DNA from: Desulfosarcina alkanivorans
Lineage (GTDB): Bacteria; Desulfobacterota; Desulfobacteria; Desulfobacterales; Desulfosarcinaceae
Direction: 5' to 3'
Assembly: GCF_009688945.1 (NCBI RefSeq)
Contig: NZ_AP021874.1
Coordinates: 1,178,001-1,242,000 of the forward strand
Length of the DNA: 64,000 nucleotides
In this document: positions 1 to 9,900 of the stretch, piece after piece
Layout of the letters: each line of letters starts with the position of its first letter
Numbering within the stretch: the stretch's first letter is position 1
The notes under the pieces: model-generated
Databases searched by the model: none
What the model saw: the letters and a program-made list of their open reading frames with translations, nothing else
What the model was told of the DNA's origin: nothing
Position numbers and translations under genes: made by a program

Positions 1-29
1 CCACAGGGTCGGTACATGCTTCCGATGCA

Positions 30-557
30 ATGCCCCGGGTGAAGCTGATCACCAGCCAGGGTGAAATAGTGCTGGAACTGGACCGGACGGCCGCTCCACG
101 AACCGTGGACAATTTTCTGGATTACGTTGGCGCCGGTTTTTACGACGGCACCATCTTTCATCGGGTGATCTCCGGATTTATGATCCAGGGCGGTGGATTT
201 GATGCCCAAATGAACCGCAGGCCGACCCGCCCCCCCATTCCCAACGAAGCCGATAACCGGCTGCCGAACCGGACCGGCACCATTGCCATGGCGCGGACAT
301 CAGATCCCCATTCCGCCACGGCCCAGTTCTTCATCAACGTCAAGGACAACGGTTTTCTGGATCATCGTGGCAAAACGGCCAAGGGATGGGGGTATTGTGT
401 ATTCGGCAAGGTGGTGTCAGGGATGAACGTGGTGCGAGCCATAGAAAAGGTGCCCACCACCTCCCATTCGGGCATGCGGGACGTGCCCCGGACACCCGTG
501 CTCATCCAGCGGATGTCGGTGGTCCCTGCCACGGCGGTCAGGGGCGGCAGCGAGTAA
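30..557 (+). CDS. ppiB: Peptidyl-prolyl cis-trans isomerase, cyclophilin family
   Basis: Cyclophilins catalyse cis-trans isomerisation of X-Pro bonds during protein folding. The 175-residue product has the family signature in order: FHRVISGFMIQGGGF near residues 43-57, then GTIAMART, then SATAQFFINVKDNGFLD and a GYCVFGKVVSGMNVV segment, which line the active-site groove. The length is typical of a single-domain bacterial enzyme. The ATG at 30 gives a normal cytosolic N-terminus, but the frame stays open back to the window edge, so an N-terminal extension such as a signal peptide cannot be excluded. It is followed by a long gap and a convergent gene. Family assignment is firm; the exact start and compartment are uncertain. 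Confidence 0.9.
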   Translation: MPRVKLITSQGEIVLELDRTAAPRTVDNFLDYVGAGFYDGTIFHRVISGFMIQGGGFDAQMNRRPTRPPIPNEADNRLPNRTGTIAMARTSDPHSATAQFFINVKDNGFLDHRGKTAKGWGYCVFGKVVSGMNVVRAIEKVPTTSHSGMRDVPRTPVLIQRMSVVPATAVRGGSE

Positions 558-1017
558 TCCTTTCACACGGCGGCGCAAAATCACCCGCCACTCGCACAGA
601 GGAATGGGCGTACTGACGGCGCGCCGCAGTGACGAGGGATAAAGCCTAACGCAACCGTCGGCTTTCTTCCGACCCCGTCATACTTGACAACGGCCGGGGA
701 CTATTTTAGCCTGAAGATACGCCTCGATCCTTTCTGCCGGACCGCACTTACCGGCCCGTTCGGCCGGACGCAGGCCCATCACCCCGGCACCATTGCCCGG
801 TTATCGATTGAACGTGGTGATCGGCATCTTCCACCGGCAAACAGGCGTGGGATCGCAGAATGTTAGACCAAGCACCGGAGGCCCCTTTTCCTTTCCGGCC
901 GCTGGCGCCGAACCGTGGCCGGAATGGGGAATCTTTCCTCCTTTTTCGGGATTGGCGGAGGAAACGCTTTGCCATCATCGCTGTGGAATCCGACGGTTTC
1001 TGTATCCCACGCTTGTT
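558..1017. other. Intergenic gap between convergent genes
   Basis: This 460-bp stretch separates the convergent cyclophilin and helicase genes. I see no credible coding frame, RNA gene or typical promoter. A short GC-rich hairpin (CCGGCC, 5-nt loop, GGCCGG, near 750) lies inside it but has no T-tract. Confidence 0.4.
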
Positions 1018-2439
1018 TCATCTGGCCCCTGCCCCCCCATACACCCGCTGCCGGGCCTTTGCCGCCGCTGCCAGCGGGGCCACCCGCTCGTCTATGTAGT
1101 CATAGACCCGGGCCCGGGCCTTGCCTCGGGCAGGCCGCAAAATCCGCCCGAGATACTGCATCACCCGCCCACTGAACCGGATGGGGGTGGCCATGAACAG
1201 GGTGGACAGATCCGGACAGTCGAAGCCTTCTCCGATCAGTTGGCCGGTGGCAATAAGGACCTTGACCCGCCCCTGGTTGAGACGGTCCAGCACCGTTTTC
1301 CGCGCCTCGTTGTTCAGGTCCCCGGTGAGCAGTTCCGAATGGACATCAAATTTATACCGCAGGATCCCCTGAAGGGTCTCGCAGTGTTTTTTCCGATCGG
1401 AAAGCACCAGGCAGATTCCTTTGCCGGAGCGCACCTCTTTTTCCACATCCGATGCGATCAGCCGGTTGCGATCGTCATCGGCGGTCAACTCGGAAAGCAT
1501 GCGCGAGTAATCATTGACCGGGTCGAAGTAGGGTTCAAAGTCAGTCGTCCGGACAACGATGTCAGCCTTTAGAATATGGCCCTTTTCTTCCAGCCCGGCC
1601 TTGTCCACTTCGTGGTGGACATCCCCGAGATGCCAGAAAATGAGTTTGGAGAGCTTGTCCCGCCGCCATGGGGTGGCCGACAGGCCCAGCATATAGTGAC
1701 AGTCAAAGGCCGTCACCGCCTCGGTGAAGGTCCGACTGGGGGCCCGGTGGCATTCATCGACGACGATGTGGCCCGTGTGGGGTGCGACCTGGTCCGTGAC
1801 CCGGTAAAGGGATTGAACCAGCGCCACGGTAATCCGGTCGCCGATTTTTTTCTTTCCGGCACCGATCAGGCCCACCTGGTCAGACGGGATCCCCAGAAAC
1901 TGCTCGATACGCCGGATCCACTGAAAGGCCAGATCCTTGGTGTGAACCACCACAACGGCCGGTTGACGCCGCCGGGCAATCAGATGGAGTCCCATAACGG
2001 TTTTGCCGCTTCCTGTCGGGGCACTCAATGTGCCGAAATCCTTTTTCACCATTTCGGCCACCCCCACCGACTGGAATGGCTTGAGCTGGCCGTTGAAATC
2101 AAAGTCCACGGCCGGCATCAGTCGACGCCGATCATCCAGGCGATAGTCGTAGTTTTCCCGTTTGAGCAGAAGTAGCAACTGGCGGGCGTATCCGCGGGGA
2201 AGAACAATCCCGGTTTTGCCGAATCGCCGGTAAAAGCGAAGGGTCTTTTTCGTTCCCCGGTTCCAGCGGCCCATGCGTTGATTTTCAAGCCATTTGGGAT
2301 TGACCATCTGAAACCGTTCCACCAGGTTGTCCAGCAGCATGGCGGGGGTGTGGTTCAATTTCAGCGAACGGTCAATGGTGATTCGCAACCGGTCCTTTTC
2401 AGGTTTCGCAGCACACAAAACGGTTTCTCGCCATATCAA
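1018..2439 (-). CDS. Superfamily 2 DEAD/DEAH-type helicase (ResIII/SSL2-like)
   Basis: ATP-dependent nucleic-acid helicase or translocase. Visible motifs are Walker A (SAPTGSGKTVMG), DEAH-type motif II (VVDECHRAPS), motif III (LGLSATPWRRD), and a helicase C domain ending in GEGFDCPD and QYLGRILRP (motif VI), followed by a YDYIDE segment typical of the SSL2-like group. An ATG at 2520 exists, but it would overlap the upstream small membrane-protein gene by 85 bp. A TTG at 2439 overlaps that gene's TGA stop by two bases, so a translationally coupled start there (473 residues) is my preferred reading. No specific repair role can be assigned from the sequence. Confidence 0.8.
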   Translation of the reverse strand: MIWRETVLCAAKPEKDRLRITIDRSLKLNHTPAMLLDNLVERFQMVNPKWLENQRMGRWNRGTKKTLRFYRRFGKTGIVLPRGYARQLLLLLKRENYDYRLDDRRRLMPAVDFDFNGQLKPFQSVGVAEMVKKDFGTLSAPTGSGKTVMGLHLIARRRQPAVVVVHTKDLAFQWIRRIEQFLGIPSDQVGLIGAGKKKIGDRITVALVQSLYRVTDQVAPHTGHIVVDECHRAPSRTFTEAVTAFDCHYMLGLSATPWRRDKLSKLIFWHLGDVHHEVDKAGLEEKGHILKADIVVRTTDFEPYFDPVNDYSRMLSELTADDDRNRLIASDVEKEVRSGKGICLVLSDRKKHCETLQGILRYKFDVHSELLTGDLNNEARKTVLDRLNQGRVKVLIATGQLIGEGFDCPDLSTLFMATPIRFSGRVMQYLGRILRPARGKARARVYDYIDERVAPLAAAAKARQRVYGGAGAR

Positions 2440-2618
2440 TGAAAGAATCGAAGGTAAACGGGAATCATGAAGGCGACAATGATCAATATGCCTGGAATCG
2501 TAAGGTAGGGGGCGTACCACGGCTTTCCGGCCATTTTGGCCTTTCTGGCTTCGCGAAGGAACCAGTTTCCCAGAAAAAGTGCCGCGACAAGAACCGGAAT
2601 CGCTTTAAGCATGGACAT
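2436..2618 (-). CDS. Small membrane protein, 60 residues, two predicted TM segments
   Basis: Short hydrophobic protein. One membrane segment spans about residues 4-21 (AIPVLVAALFLGNWFL) and a second about residues 41-58 (TIPGILIIVAFMIPVY), with a basic linker between them. The TGA stop overlaps the likely TTG start of the helicase, which supports it being a real gene coupled to that gene. The family is not recognised. Function is unknown; membrane location is inferred from hydropathy read by eye. Confidence 0.6.
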   Translation of the reverse strand: MSMLKAIPVLVAALFLGNWFLREARKAKMAGKPWYAPYLTIPGILIIVAFMIPVYLRFFH

Positions 2619-2642
2619 GTCCGAACGAATGCTCCTGATCGT

Positions 2643-2981
2643 CTAAATTGATGAATCGGCAAGCAGCGCCATTCTCAAGGTGATATGGCGACCATCTTTC
2701 CAGGGCCAGAATTTGGCGATAATCGCACCGTTTTCAACACTTTTTTCAAAAAGGGTCTGTTCGACACGAATACTGCCGGTTCCCTCGGTGAGTTCCAAGT
2801 CCTTGGACGTCGGCACCTTGCCGCTGGGTTTTACCGGGTCGCCAAGAAAGGCGGCCAGGATGCGCGTCCATTCGGCGATATCCCTTTCGAAAAAAACCAG
2901 CTCAAAAAGGTCATCACGATCACACCGTTTTTCATGGACTTCCAGATGAACACAACAGTCCGTAATGTCTCGAAGCTTCAT
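2643..2981 (-). CDS. Conserved-looking hypothetical protein
   Basis: Product of 112 residues if translation starts at the ATG at 2981, which has an AAGGG ribosome-binding site 8 nt upstream. An upstream ATG at 3053 would add 24 residues that look non-homologous in composition. The protein is acidic and soluble (VHLEVHEKRCDRDDLFELVFFERD near the N-terminus) and ends with a KFWPWKDGRHITLRMALL stretch. The strand alternation suggests an alpha/beta fold, and no signal peptide is seen. I do not recognise the family. It lies just upstream of the small membrane protein and the helicase, so the three may be co-transcribed. Confidence 0.6.
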   Translation of the reverse strand: MKLRDITDCCVHLEVHEKRCDRDDLFELVFFERDIAEWTRILAAFLGDPVKPSGKVPTSKDLELTEGTGSIRVEQTLFEKSVENGAIIAKFWPWKDGRHITLRMALLADSSI

Positions 2982-3138
2982 CGGCAAGGCCCTTTTTCTA
3001 CTGGTAAGGTCCGGCTCATTTTCATCGGAAACCCGCCAAAATGGCGTCTGCACTATAGTTCACCGGCCGACATCTGTCAAAAGCATAAATGGAATTCATG
3101 TTTCGAATGAGAATAAGATCATGATTTTTTTGATGAAA

Positions 3139-3154
3139 CGTTTCACGTGAAAAC
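3139..3154. promoter_or_regulatory. parS-like palindrome (candidate ParB site)
   Basis: The 12-bp perfect palindrome TTTCACGTGAAA lies at 3141-3152. Read as a 16-mer it matches 13 of 16 positions of the widely conserved chromosomal ParB site TGTTTCACGTGAAACA, with mismatches only in the outer bases. It sits in a non-coding gap. It could instead be an operator for another regulator. Confidence 0.4.
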
Positions 3155-3198
3155 ACATTGGGTGGGGGTGGGCGCGTAAAATCGGCACAATTTGTGGG

Positions 3199-3669
3199 CT
3201 ACCCGCCAGTGGACATCAGCCGGCTGGTGATCAAACCGTGAAAGAAATGGCCATCCGGGGCCGAGAAACGCCATCCCAGGTGAACATGGCAATTGGCACA
3301 GACCCCGATCCGCCAGACGTAACCGGCAAACCAGGTGAACTCAGGCGACGAAGGTCCCAGGTAGCCGCATCCCCAGGCCTCCCGATAACAGGCAATTTCA
3401 AAAATGATGCCTTCCGGGTTGGCGAAGCTGTGCACATGGGCACCGTTAACCTCCTTGCGCTGGTCGTGGGAAGTGATTTCGTGCAGGCATTGCCTGCAGA
3501 CAATCACAGGCCGGGTTGCCGCAACGGTCCGGTCTTCAGGGTCACCGACAGGTTCGCCGCCGGTCGTTTCCGGTTTGGGGTCCGGTCGAAACAGATAGAC
3601 GACGGGGTGTGGCAGGAAGGAAAGCGACCCGCGGCCGTCACCTTTTGCAATCGTGCCGTTCATGGTCAT
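3199..3669 (-). CDS. Bacterial cereblon-like CULT-domain protein
   Basis: The C-terminal two thirds match the CULT (thalidomide-binding) domain of cereblon and small bacterial homologues. A zinc site is formed by C58, C61, C124 and C127. The ligand cage tryptophans are W113, W119 and W133, with spacing (6 and 14) identical to human W380, W386 and W400. The segments FTWFAGYVWRIGVCANC and HLGWRF align directly with human SWFPGYAWTVAQCKIC and HIGWKF. The NPEGIIFE segment matches human NPHGYVHE. Human His378 corresponds to Phe111. A proline-rich 50-residue N-terminal tail precedes the domain. No Lon-like domain is present, as expected for bacterial single-domain forms. The natural ligand is unknown. 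Confidence 0.88.
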   Translation of the reverse strand: MTMNGTIAKGDGRGSLSFLPHPVVYLFRPDPKPETTGGEPVGDPEDRTVAATRPVIVCRQCLHEITSHDQRKEVNGAHVHSFANPEGIIFEIACYREAWGCGYLGPSSPEFTWFAGYVWRIGVCANCHVHLGWRFSAPDGHFFHGLITSRLMSTGG

Positions 3670-3973
3670 CGGCCGGCCTTGTGACTCCGGGTATAAAATT
3701 CAGGAGATGCCGTCATTCCCGGGATGATGAGATATCCGGAATTTTGGTGGATATCATCGTTGGTTCGGATGCGCCCCGGCTCAACGCCAGATCACCGGGA
3801 CAGAACGCATTCAGGTTGAGCAGAAGGCCAACATCAGCGGAGGGGATGCGGATCGGATGTCCCGTGCGGGTGCTGCTGAACTGGCGTGACCGGCCGGTTT
3901 GCGTGGCGGGTCGCCTAAACCGAGTCATCCGGGCAGCCCACTGGCATCCAATGCGGTGCAGCGGGCAAGGCAC
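3670..3973. other. Intergenic gap, nothing recognised
   Basis: About 300 bp between the CULT-domain gene and the IHF-like gene. Short frames here lack ribosome-binding sites and protein-like composition. No RNA gene or clear terminator was seen. Confidence 0.35.
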
Positions 3974-4258
3974 TCAATGGTTGACGTTGTCCACCCTCTC
4001 CTTCAGTTCCTTGCCACATCTGAAAAAAGGCAGTCGTTTGGATTTGACCAGCACGGAATCGCCGGTTTTCGGGTTGCGTCCCTTGTAGGAACCATACCGT
4101 TTTACAAAAATGCTGCCGAATCCCCTGATCTCGACACGGTCACCGTTGACCAGCGCGTTGGTCATTTCACCGAAAAAAAGATCAATCACCCGCTCCGCCT
4201 TTTCCCGGGTAAAACCGTTTTTTCTTTTCAATGCGTCGATCAGATCCCCTTTGTTCAT
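3974..4258 (-). CDS. IHF/HU-family DNA-binding protein (IHF beta-like)
   Basis: Small architectural protein that bends DNA as a dimer. The 94-residue product has the family hallmarks: an N-terminal helix pair (MNKGDLIDAL...), the GDRVEIRGFGSIFVK saddle strand, the GRNPKTGDSV arm-tip motif with its intercalating proline, and a C-terminal KRLPFFRCGKELKERV helix typical of the IHF beta subgroup. The start at ATG 4258 is preceded by AAGGGGGG; the alternative start 21 bp upstream adds residues not usual for the family. Partner alpha subunits are not in the window. Confidence 0.9.
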   Translation of the reverse strand: MNKGDLIDALKRKNGFTREKAERVIDLFFGEMTNALVNGDRVEIRGFGSIFVKRYGSYKGRNPKTGDSVLVKSKRLPFFRCGKELKERVDNVNH

Positions 4259-4381
4259 ATGCGGCCCCCTTGGTATCATGAATTATATCAGCATCGTAAA
4301 AGTTTATTATCGCCTTGTCAACGGCCAGATACGCCTGCAGCCGTTTTTATTGGGACCGCATCGCCGAAGGAAGGGGCCATG

Positions 4382-4717
4382 TCATCCCCCCTGCAAATCC
4401 ATGGGGGTGAACTTCACCCCCACGCCGCCGGATCCGGTCCAGGCGATGACCCCCGAGACCTCCACCGGCGGATCGAGATAATGCAACGGGAATTTCAACC
4501 GAACCGATTCACCGACACTGAATTTTTTTTGGGTTTCAACAAATGCGCCGGAGCGGTTCAGATTTCTTATGAGTGCGGAATCCACATTCCCGAAATAGCT
4601 GAACTCCGAGGCGATCAGGCATTGATTGCGTGTCTCCGATCGATCATGGGCCATGACGGCATCCGAGGTCAGCCCCAGCCACCTGCCCACAGTCACCAGC
4701 CACCGTTCGATTCCCAT
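4382..4717 (-). CDS. PilZ-domain protein
   Basis: Putative cyclic-di-GMP effector of about 111 residues. The PilZ beta-barrel is recognisable from RNLNRSGAFVET, GESVRLKFPL and the final VIAWTGSGGVGVKF strand pair. The canonical RxxxR before the barrel is weak (DRSETRNQ), so nucleotide binding is uncertain. A TTG start at 4750 is possible, but the ATG at 4717 begins a better amphipathic N-terminus (MGIERWLVTVGRWLG). The AT-rich stretch upstream (about 4770-4870) probably carries its promoter. Confidence 0.75.
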   Translation of the reverse strand: MGIERWLVTVGRWLGLTSDAVMAHDRSETRNQCLIASEFSYFGNVDSALIRNLNRSGAFVETQKKFSVGESVRLKFPLHYLDPPVEVSGVIAWTGSGGVGVKFTPMDLQGG

Positions 4718-4986
4718 AGCCTGCCTTTCGTCAATTGAATTGGCGTTCAACGTTACTTAGCAAGTCATGGGCCATGTCTTATAATTTTATATATTCATAT
4801 AATAAACGGTTTGTTATGCCGAATCTAAGACTATGTAATGAATTACACCCGTACATTCATATCACAATGTTTGGGAAGTTTATTACTCAAAAGGCAACCC
4901 GTTTTCCGTAATCGGTGACGGGTCTCCGGAGACCGCGCGAATTGCATTCGCCAATACCGGTTTCCCGAGGCGCTGTCACCCCGGCG

Positions 4987-6939
4987 TCAGTGCATCAGTC
5001 CGGATTGTCGCTGAACTTTCCGTTTCAGGGCCGTTTGGAATGCAGCCGCCGTCCCATAGACAATCAGCCGCCGGGAGGCACGTGTGGCCGCCGTGTAAAT
5101 GATTTCGCGGGTCAGCAGGCGGTGCCCCGCGTCGTCGGGCAGGCACAGCAGCGTATCGTTAAATTCCGAACCCTGGCTTTTGTGGACGGTCATGGCAAAA
5201 GCAAGGTCCCAGTCGGACAGGGCAGAGGCGGGAAACCACACCACCCCGCCGGCGCGTTTGAATCCAGCCCGATAGCTGCCGTCCGCCTGACGCAGCACCA
5301 CCCCCACATCACCGTTGTACAGGTCGCGGGTGTAGTCGTTGCGGGTAATCATCAGCAAGGCACCATTGAACAGCCGGCTTTCGGGTGGACGGCCTGGATC
5401 GAGGATCCGGCGCAGGCCGGCGGCAATCCGGTCGTTGATCGATCGTGCGCCGGTGCGGCCGTGACGCAGAACGGTCAATATCCGACATCGGACCGCATGG
5501 TCAAAAAGCAGGGCGAGCATCTCGTTTCGTTCTTCCGCGTGGATGGCTTCCGGTGGGTCCAGCGGCCGGCCAAGCCGGTTGACGAGGTCCACGTAACTGT
5601 CAGCGGCACCTTTTTTCTGCACATACTGGTGCATGACCCAATGGTCCAGATGACGGTTCATCACATCCCCGTCTCCGGCGGACACAAAGGCCCATTGCCC
5701 GCTCTTGAGATTTAGGGCGTGGCCCATACCCACGGGGCGCAACGGCACCGAACGGCCGCTGTTGATGGCCTGTGCCAGTTTCAGCAGTTCCCCCGAAGCG
5801 CGGTAGACATTGCGCAACACCACAAAATGCCGGACGAAGGCGCCGCCGGCGTCCGGACTCATGTCTGCCAGCACCGACCCCGCCTCTACCGAAGGCAGCT
5901 GATCCTTGTCACCGAGCAGAATCAAGCGGGTATGATCCGGATCGATGGCCTGAAAAAGCCGGTCCATCATGACCACATCCACCATGGAAACTTCGTCCAG
6001 CACGACCACCTCGGCCGGAATGGAACGCCGGGCGCCGTAAAGAAAACCGCCGTTTCGACTGCGGACGACCAGGAGCTTGTGCAGGGTCGATCCACTCAAT
6101 TGCCCCAGGCGCCGGTCACCGCTGTCGGGAACGGCGATGGTGGCAAGATTGGCGACCAGTGCCTCCGTCATTCGTTGCGCGGCACGTCCCGTGGGGGCGG
6201 CCAGCTTTATCCGCGAGGGGTCGGTACCGGTTCGCACCATGGCCCTGAGCAGGTTCACCAGCAGGGAGGTTTTCCCGGTTCCCGGCCCGCCTGAAACCAC
6301 AAGGATGGGGACCTTCAGGGCGGCCCGGATGGCCTCGAGCTGGCAGGGGTCCCGTACGATCGGGTCGCCACCGGCCTCTTTGCGGATAACCGCCTCGTCC
6401 CGGTATAGCGAATCGATGGCCGTCACGATGGCGTCATCGGACAGCTTCCGGCCGCCCGGATGCGACAAAAAGGAAAAAAGCCGCTGCTTGAGGCGTTGTT
6501 CGTGAAAATGAAATTTCTGAAAATACAGCAACCGGTGACCGGTGGCATCGTCCAGCACCAGGGGTTTGAAGCCGCCGCCGGCCCGGTCGATCAGGGCATC
6601 GTAATCGCCATTTTCCAGACGACGCATAAATCGGGCAACCCATGCGGTCACGGCCGGATCGGCAGCTTTCAGCAGGTGCTCCCGCAACCGGTCCATGTCC
6701 AGATCCAGGCAAAGGCTGCCCTCCCCAAGGGCCGCAAACATCAGGCCCAGCATGGCGACGAGCCCCCCATCGTCAGGTTCAGGTCCGTAGCGGGCCAGGT
6801 CCCTGATGGTCATCAGGTCCAGGTCGGAAAGATCCAGGTCCGCCAACAGGGATCGCAGGGCCGTCGCACCGGTGCTTCCCGCAGCGATGCCGAAACGTCG
6901 GAGCCTGTCGATCTGGGGGTCGCTTAACCCGTTCACCAT
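4987..6939 (-). CDS. recD: Exodeoxyribonuclease V alpha subunit (RecD helicase)
   Basis: Fast 5'-3' helicase subunit of the RecBCD double-strand-break repair enzyme. The 650-residue protein has an N-terminal RecB-interaction region, Walker A GGPGTGKTS at residues 217-225, Walker B VVVLDEVSMVD, the GDKDQLPSVEAG motif, and the C-terminal superfamily-1B signature TVHKSQGSEF followed by IIYTAATRA. Its ATG overlaps the recB stop by 7 bp, so it is the last gene of a recC-recB-recD operon. The length is slightly above that of E. coli RecD. No key residue is missing. Confidence 0.95.
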   Translation of the reverse strand: MVNGLSDPQIDRLRRFGIAAGSTGATALRSLLADLDLSDLDLMTIRDLARYGPEPDDGGLVAMLGLMFAALGEGSLCLDLDMDRLREHLLKAADPAVTAWVARFMRRLENGDYDALIDRAGGGFKPLVLDDATGHRLLYFQKFHFHEQRLKQRLFSFLSHPGGRKLSDDAIVTAIDSLYRDEAVIRKEAGGDPIVRDPCQLEAIRAALKVPILVVSGGPGTGKTSLLVNLLRAMVRTGTDPSRIKLAAPTGRAAQRMTEALVANLATIAVPDSGDRRLGQLSGSTLHKLLVVRSRNGGFLYGARRSIPAEVVVLDEVSMVDVVMMDRLFQAIDPDHTRLILLGDKDQLPSVEAGSVLADMSPDAGGAFVRHFVVLRNVYRASGELLKLAQAINSGRSVPLRPVGMGHALNLKSGQWAFVSAGDGDVMNRHLDHWVMHQYVQKKGAADSYVDLVNRLGRPLDPPEAIHAEERNEMLALLFDHAVRCRILTVLRHGRTGARSINDRIAAGLRRILDPGRPPESRLFNGALLMITRNDYTRDLYNGDVGVVLRQADGSYRAGFKRAGGVVWFPASALSDWDLAFAMTVHKSQGSEFNDTLLCLPDDAGHRLLTREIIYTAATRASRRLIVYGTAAAFQTALKRKVQRQSGLMH

Positions 6940-9900
6940 TGAATCCCCGCGATCTGTTGGTTTATGATTTCCTGGAGGCGTTCCAGAGGCAGCAGTTGTT
7001 CCGGAGGAACATGAAAGACACCATCTGCCCCCCCTGCCCCCATGCCCCGGATAAAGAGGTAAAATACCCCGCCGAAATGGCGATGGGGGTCAAAACGGTC
7101 CCCAAGCTGGTGCTTGAGCCATCTCAGAACAGCGACGGTGTACAACTGGTACTGGAGGTCGTAGCCGGCTGCGGCCATCTCTCCGGCCATGTCGTCCTGT
7201 CCATATCCTCCCGACAGCCGGTTGGATTTCCAGTCAGCGATACAATACCGGCCCTGCCATCTAAAAACCAGATCGACAAACCCACGGATCATCATCTCCC
7301 GGCAGCGGCCGGCCGACAGGGTGCACCCGGGTACCGGCGTCCCACCGGGCTCCGATGTCGCCAGGGGAAAATAGAATTCCATTTCGTGCCTCCGCCGGGA
7401 CGGGGTCAGGCGTCCAAGGACCAGGGAACGGCCATCCAGGTCAATGGGCATGCGCAGGGTGGCGGCGACCATCCGTGCGATCGGCGCCGTCCAGAGCGGT
7501 TCGATCCGGTAGAGCGCCATGGCCGATCGAATGATGTTTCGGGAAGCATCGTGAGCCAGAATGTCCGTGGGCCCCGCCACCACGGTCTGAAAATCGATGT
7601 TTTCAAAAATATGGTGAAACATGGACCCCATGCGCGCGCCCCCGGGAAGCCCGTCGGACACGTCCGGGTCCGCCGGTCCGGTCGATGGGGCTGCAGCGGG
7701 TTCGTCGTCCTCGTGCCCCATCCCGTCAACGAGGCGGAAGGAAGCCGGCTGGTGGTCATGGCCGACAGGCGACCGGCGAATCCACCGGCCGATACTGGAA
7801 AAGGATTCCAGGGAGACTTTCCGGCCCCGGAAATCGTTCGTACCGGGCAGCAGTGCGCCGGTCGGCAAATTCAGTCGGGCCTTGGTTCCGTCGTCCCCGC
7901 GGCGCGTCCGCTCATGGGGCGACGGGGCCGTGCTGCCGGCGTCGTGCCACGCACCGGAGGGCAGCGCACCGGAGGCATTTTTAAATGCCTGTTCGACACT
8001 GGTTGAGACGAACCGGCAAACCGGCCCCAGCCATCCATAGTTTCGGCCGTCGGGAAAATAAGGAATGTAAAGCTTTAGCCGTGCTCGTGTAAATGCCACA
8101 TAATATAGGCGTTTATTTTCATCAATATTCTCTTTTTCCGCCTGCTCCCGGCCGGTGGCCGCCGTCAGGTCGATCACCCGCCGGCACACCCTCTCGGGGC
8201 GCCCGGCATCCAGGGCGTGATATACCTGCAATCCGCTGTCATTGCGTACGGTCAATCCGCCGGCGATAAAAACCACCGGGAATTCCAGCCCCTTGCTGAC
8301 ATGCATGGTCAGAATCTGGACTTTGTCGCCCTCGTCTTCGATCTGGTGTATGTCGGCGTCGGGTCCGGCGCCGACGCCGGTCAGGCGAAGGCTGTCCAGC
8401 AGGGCCACCAAGCCGCCCCCGTCCAGGTTCCGGGAATACGCCGCCTCTTCCAGAAAATCGAACAGCTGCTGAAGATTGGTTTCGGTGCGCTCCCAGCCGG
8501 CATCCGTGCAGTGACGCAGTGTCAGGCCGGAGTCTTCCATCACCGACTGGAAAAGCGGCCCCCAGCGTCTGTCCCGTGCATCGGCGTGCCAGCGCTCCAG
8601 CAGTCGCAGACTGGCATGCGCCGCCGGCAGTTCGCGCCATGCTCCCAGGCCCGCCGGAGACATGTCGAAAAAAGGAGTCAGCAGGGCCATCCGAACCGTG
8701 GCGGCATGTTGGGGCGTCCAGACCGCACGGAGCACCATGCTGAGCCAATGGGCCTGGCGGCATTGAAACAGGCCGGGCTTACGGTAATAGGCAAAGGGGA
8801 TCGACGATTCAACAAGCAATGGTTCGATCAGGGCAAATTCCGACTGGCTTCTCACCAGGATCGCAATATCGCCGAAATGCAGCGCCCGGTCGCGCCCCTC
8901 GCCGTCGGCAATGCGGATGCCCCCCTGCCCCACCAGATAGCGGATCTCCCGGCAAATGGTTTCAGCCAGCAGGCGCTTGGCGCTCGCATGGCTTTTGGCC
9001 GAGGTCAGGTCGATGATATTGAACGGCGGGCGCTTCGACCGGTCGCAGCCGGTCTCGCAGGGCCCCGGTTGCGAATCCGGGGAAGCGGACGGTGCGTATC
9101 CGATGTCGAAAGGGCCCCGGTTTTCCCGGGTGCCAAACCAGTCTGCCTGGCCAAACATCCGGTTGAAGACGTCCACCAGTTCCGGGGTGCTGCGCCAGTT
9201 CACCCTCAGGTCATACAGGTTGGCCCGGCCCTTGCCGGCCAGGTTGGCCATCCGCTGTCGGGCTTCCAGGTAGGTGAATACGTCGGCGCCGCGAAAAGCG
9301 TAAATGGCCTGTTTGGGGTCACCGATCAAAAACAGCCGATTGTCCGGCGCATCGTGGCCATCATGCAGGAAAAGACGGCTGAAGATTCGCCATTGCACAT
9401 CGTCGGTATCCTGGAACTCATCCACGAAAGCGACCCGGTAGCGGTTGCGAATTTTCCGGATGCCGTCGTCCGCACCGGCGCCGTCCAGGAAATCAGCCAC
9501 CCGGCTGAGCATGTCCTGATAGCTGAGCCACCCGTTTCGCGTTTTGGTTTCTCTGGCGTCCTTTTGCAATCGGTCCACGGAATTCAGCATCAACACGTGG
9601 GAAAGGTCGCTGAACAGCCGGATCAAGGTGTCGAGCCGATCACGGATGGCCGCCAGGTGGGGGCATTCATGCAGGTTGTCCCCGGCCTTCAACCATTTTT
9701 CAGGGACCAGCCGGTCGATGTTGCGTCTGCCGGATGAATGGCGCGCCCCAAAGGCGGCGACCACCGCCTGGAACTCAACGAGCCGGCAGGTGCCGGGTCC
9801 AACGGTTTCCAGCGCCTGTTCGAGGGGCACCACCATATCGCGAAGGATAGCGGCCCGGGACCGTTTGTTGATGTTGAGCCGTCCGTATCCGTCAGCCAGC

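Noticed and set aside
793..1572. Plus-strand frame opposite the helicase
   Set aside because: Low-complexity antisense translation with no motif; the minus-strand helicase explains the region.
4921..4934. Perfect palindrome GGTCTCCGGAGACC near the recD end
   Set aside because: Short and isolated, with no T-tract and not clearly placed as an operator.
8217..9737. 506-codon plus-strand open frame opposite recB
   Set aside because: It is antisense to conserved recB sequence and its translation lacks family motifs; long antisense frames are expected in GC-rich DNA.
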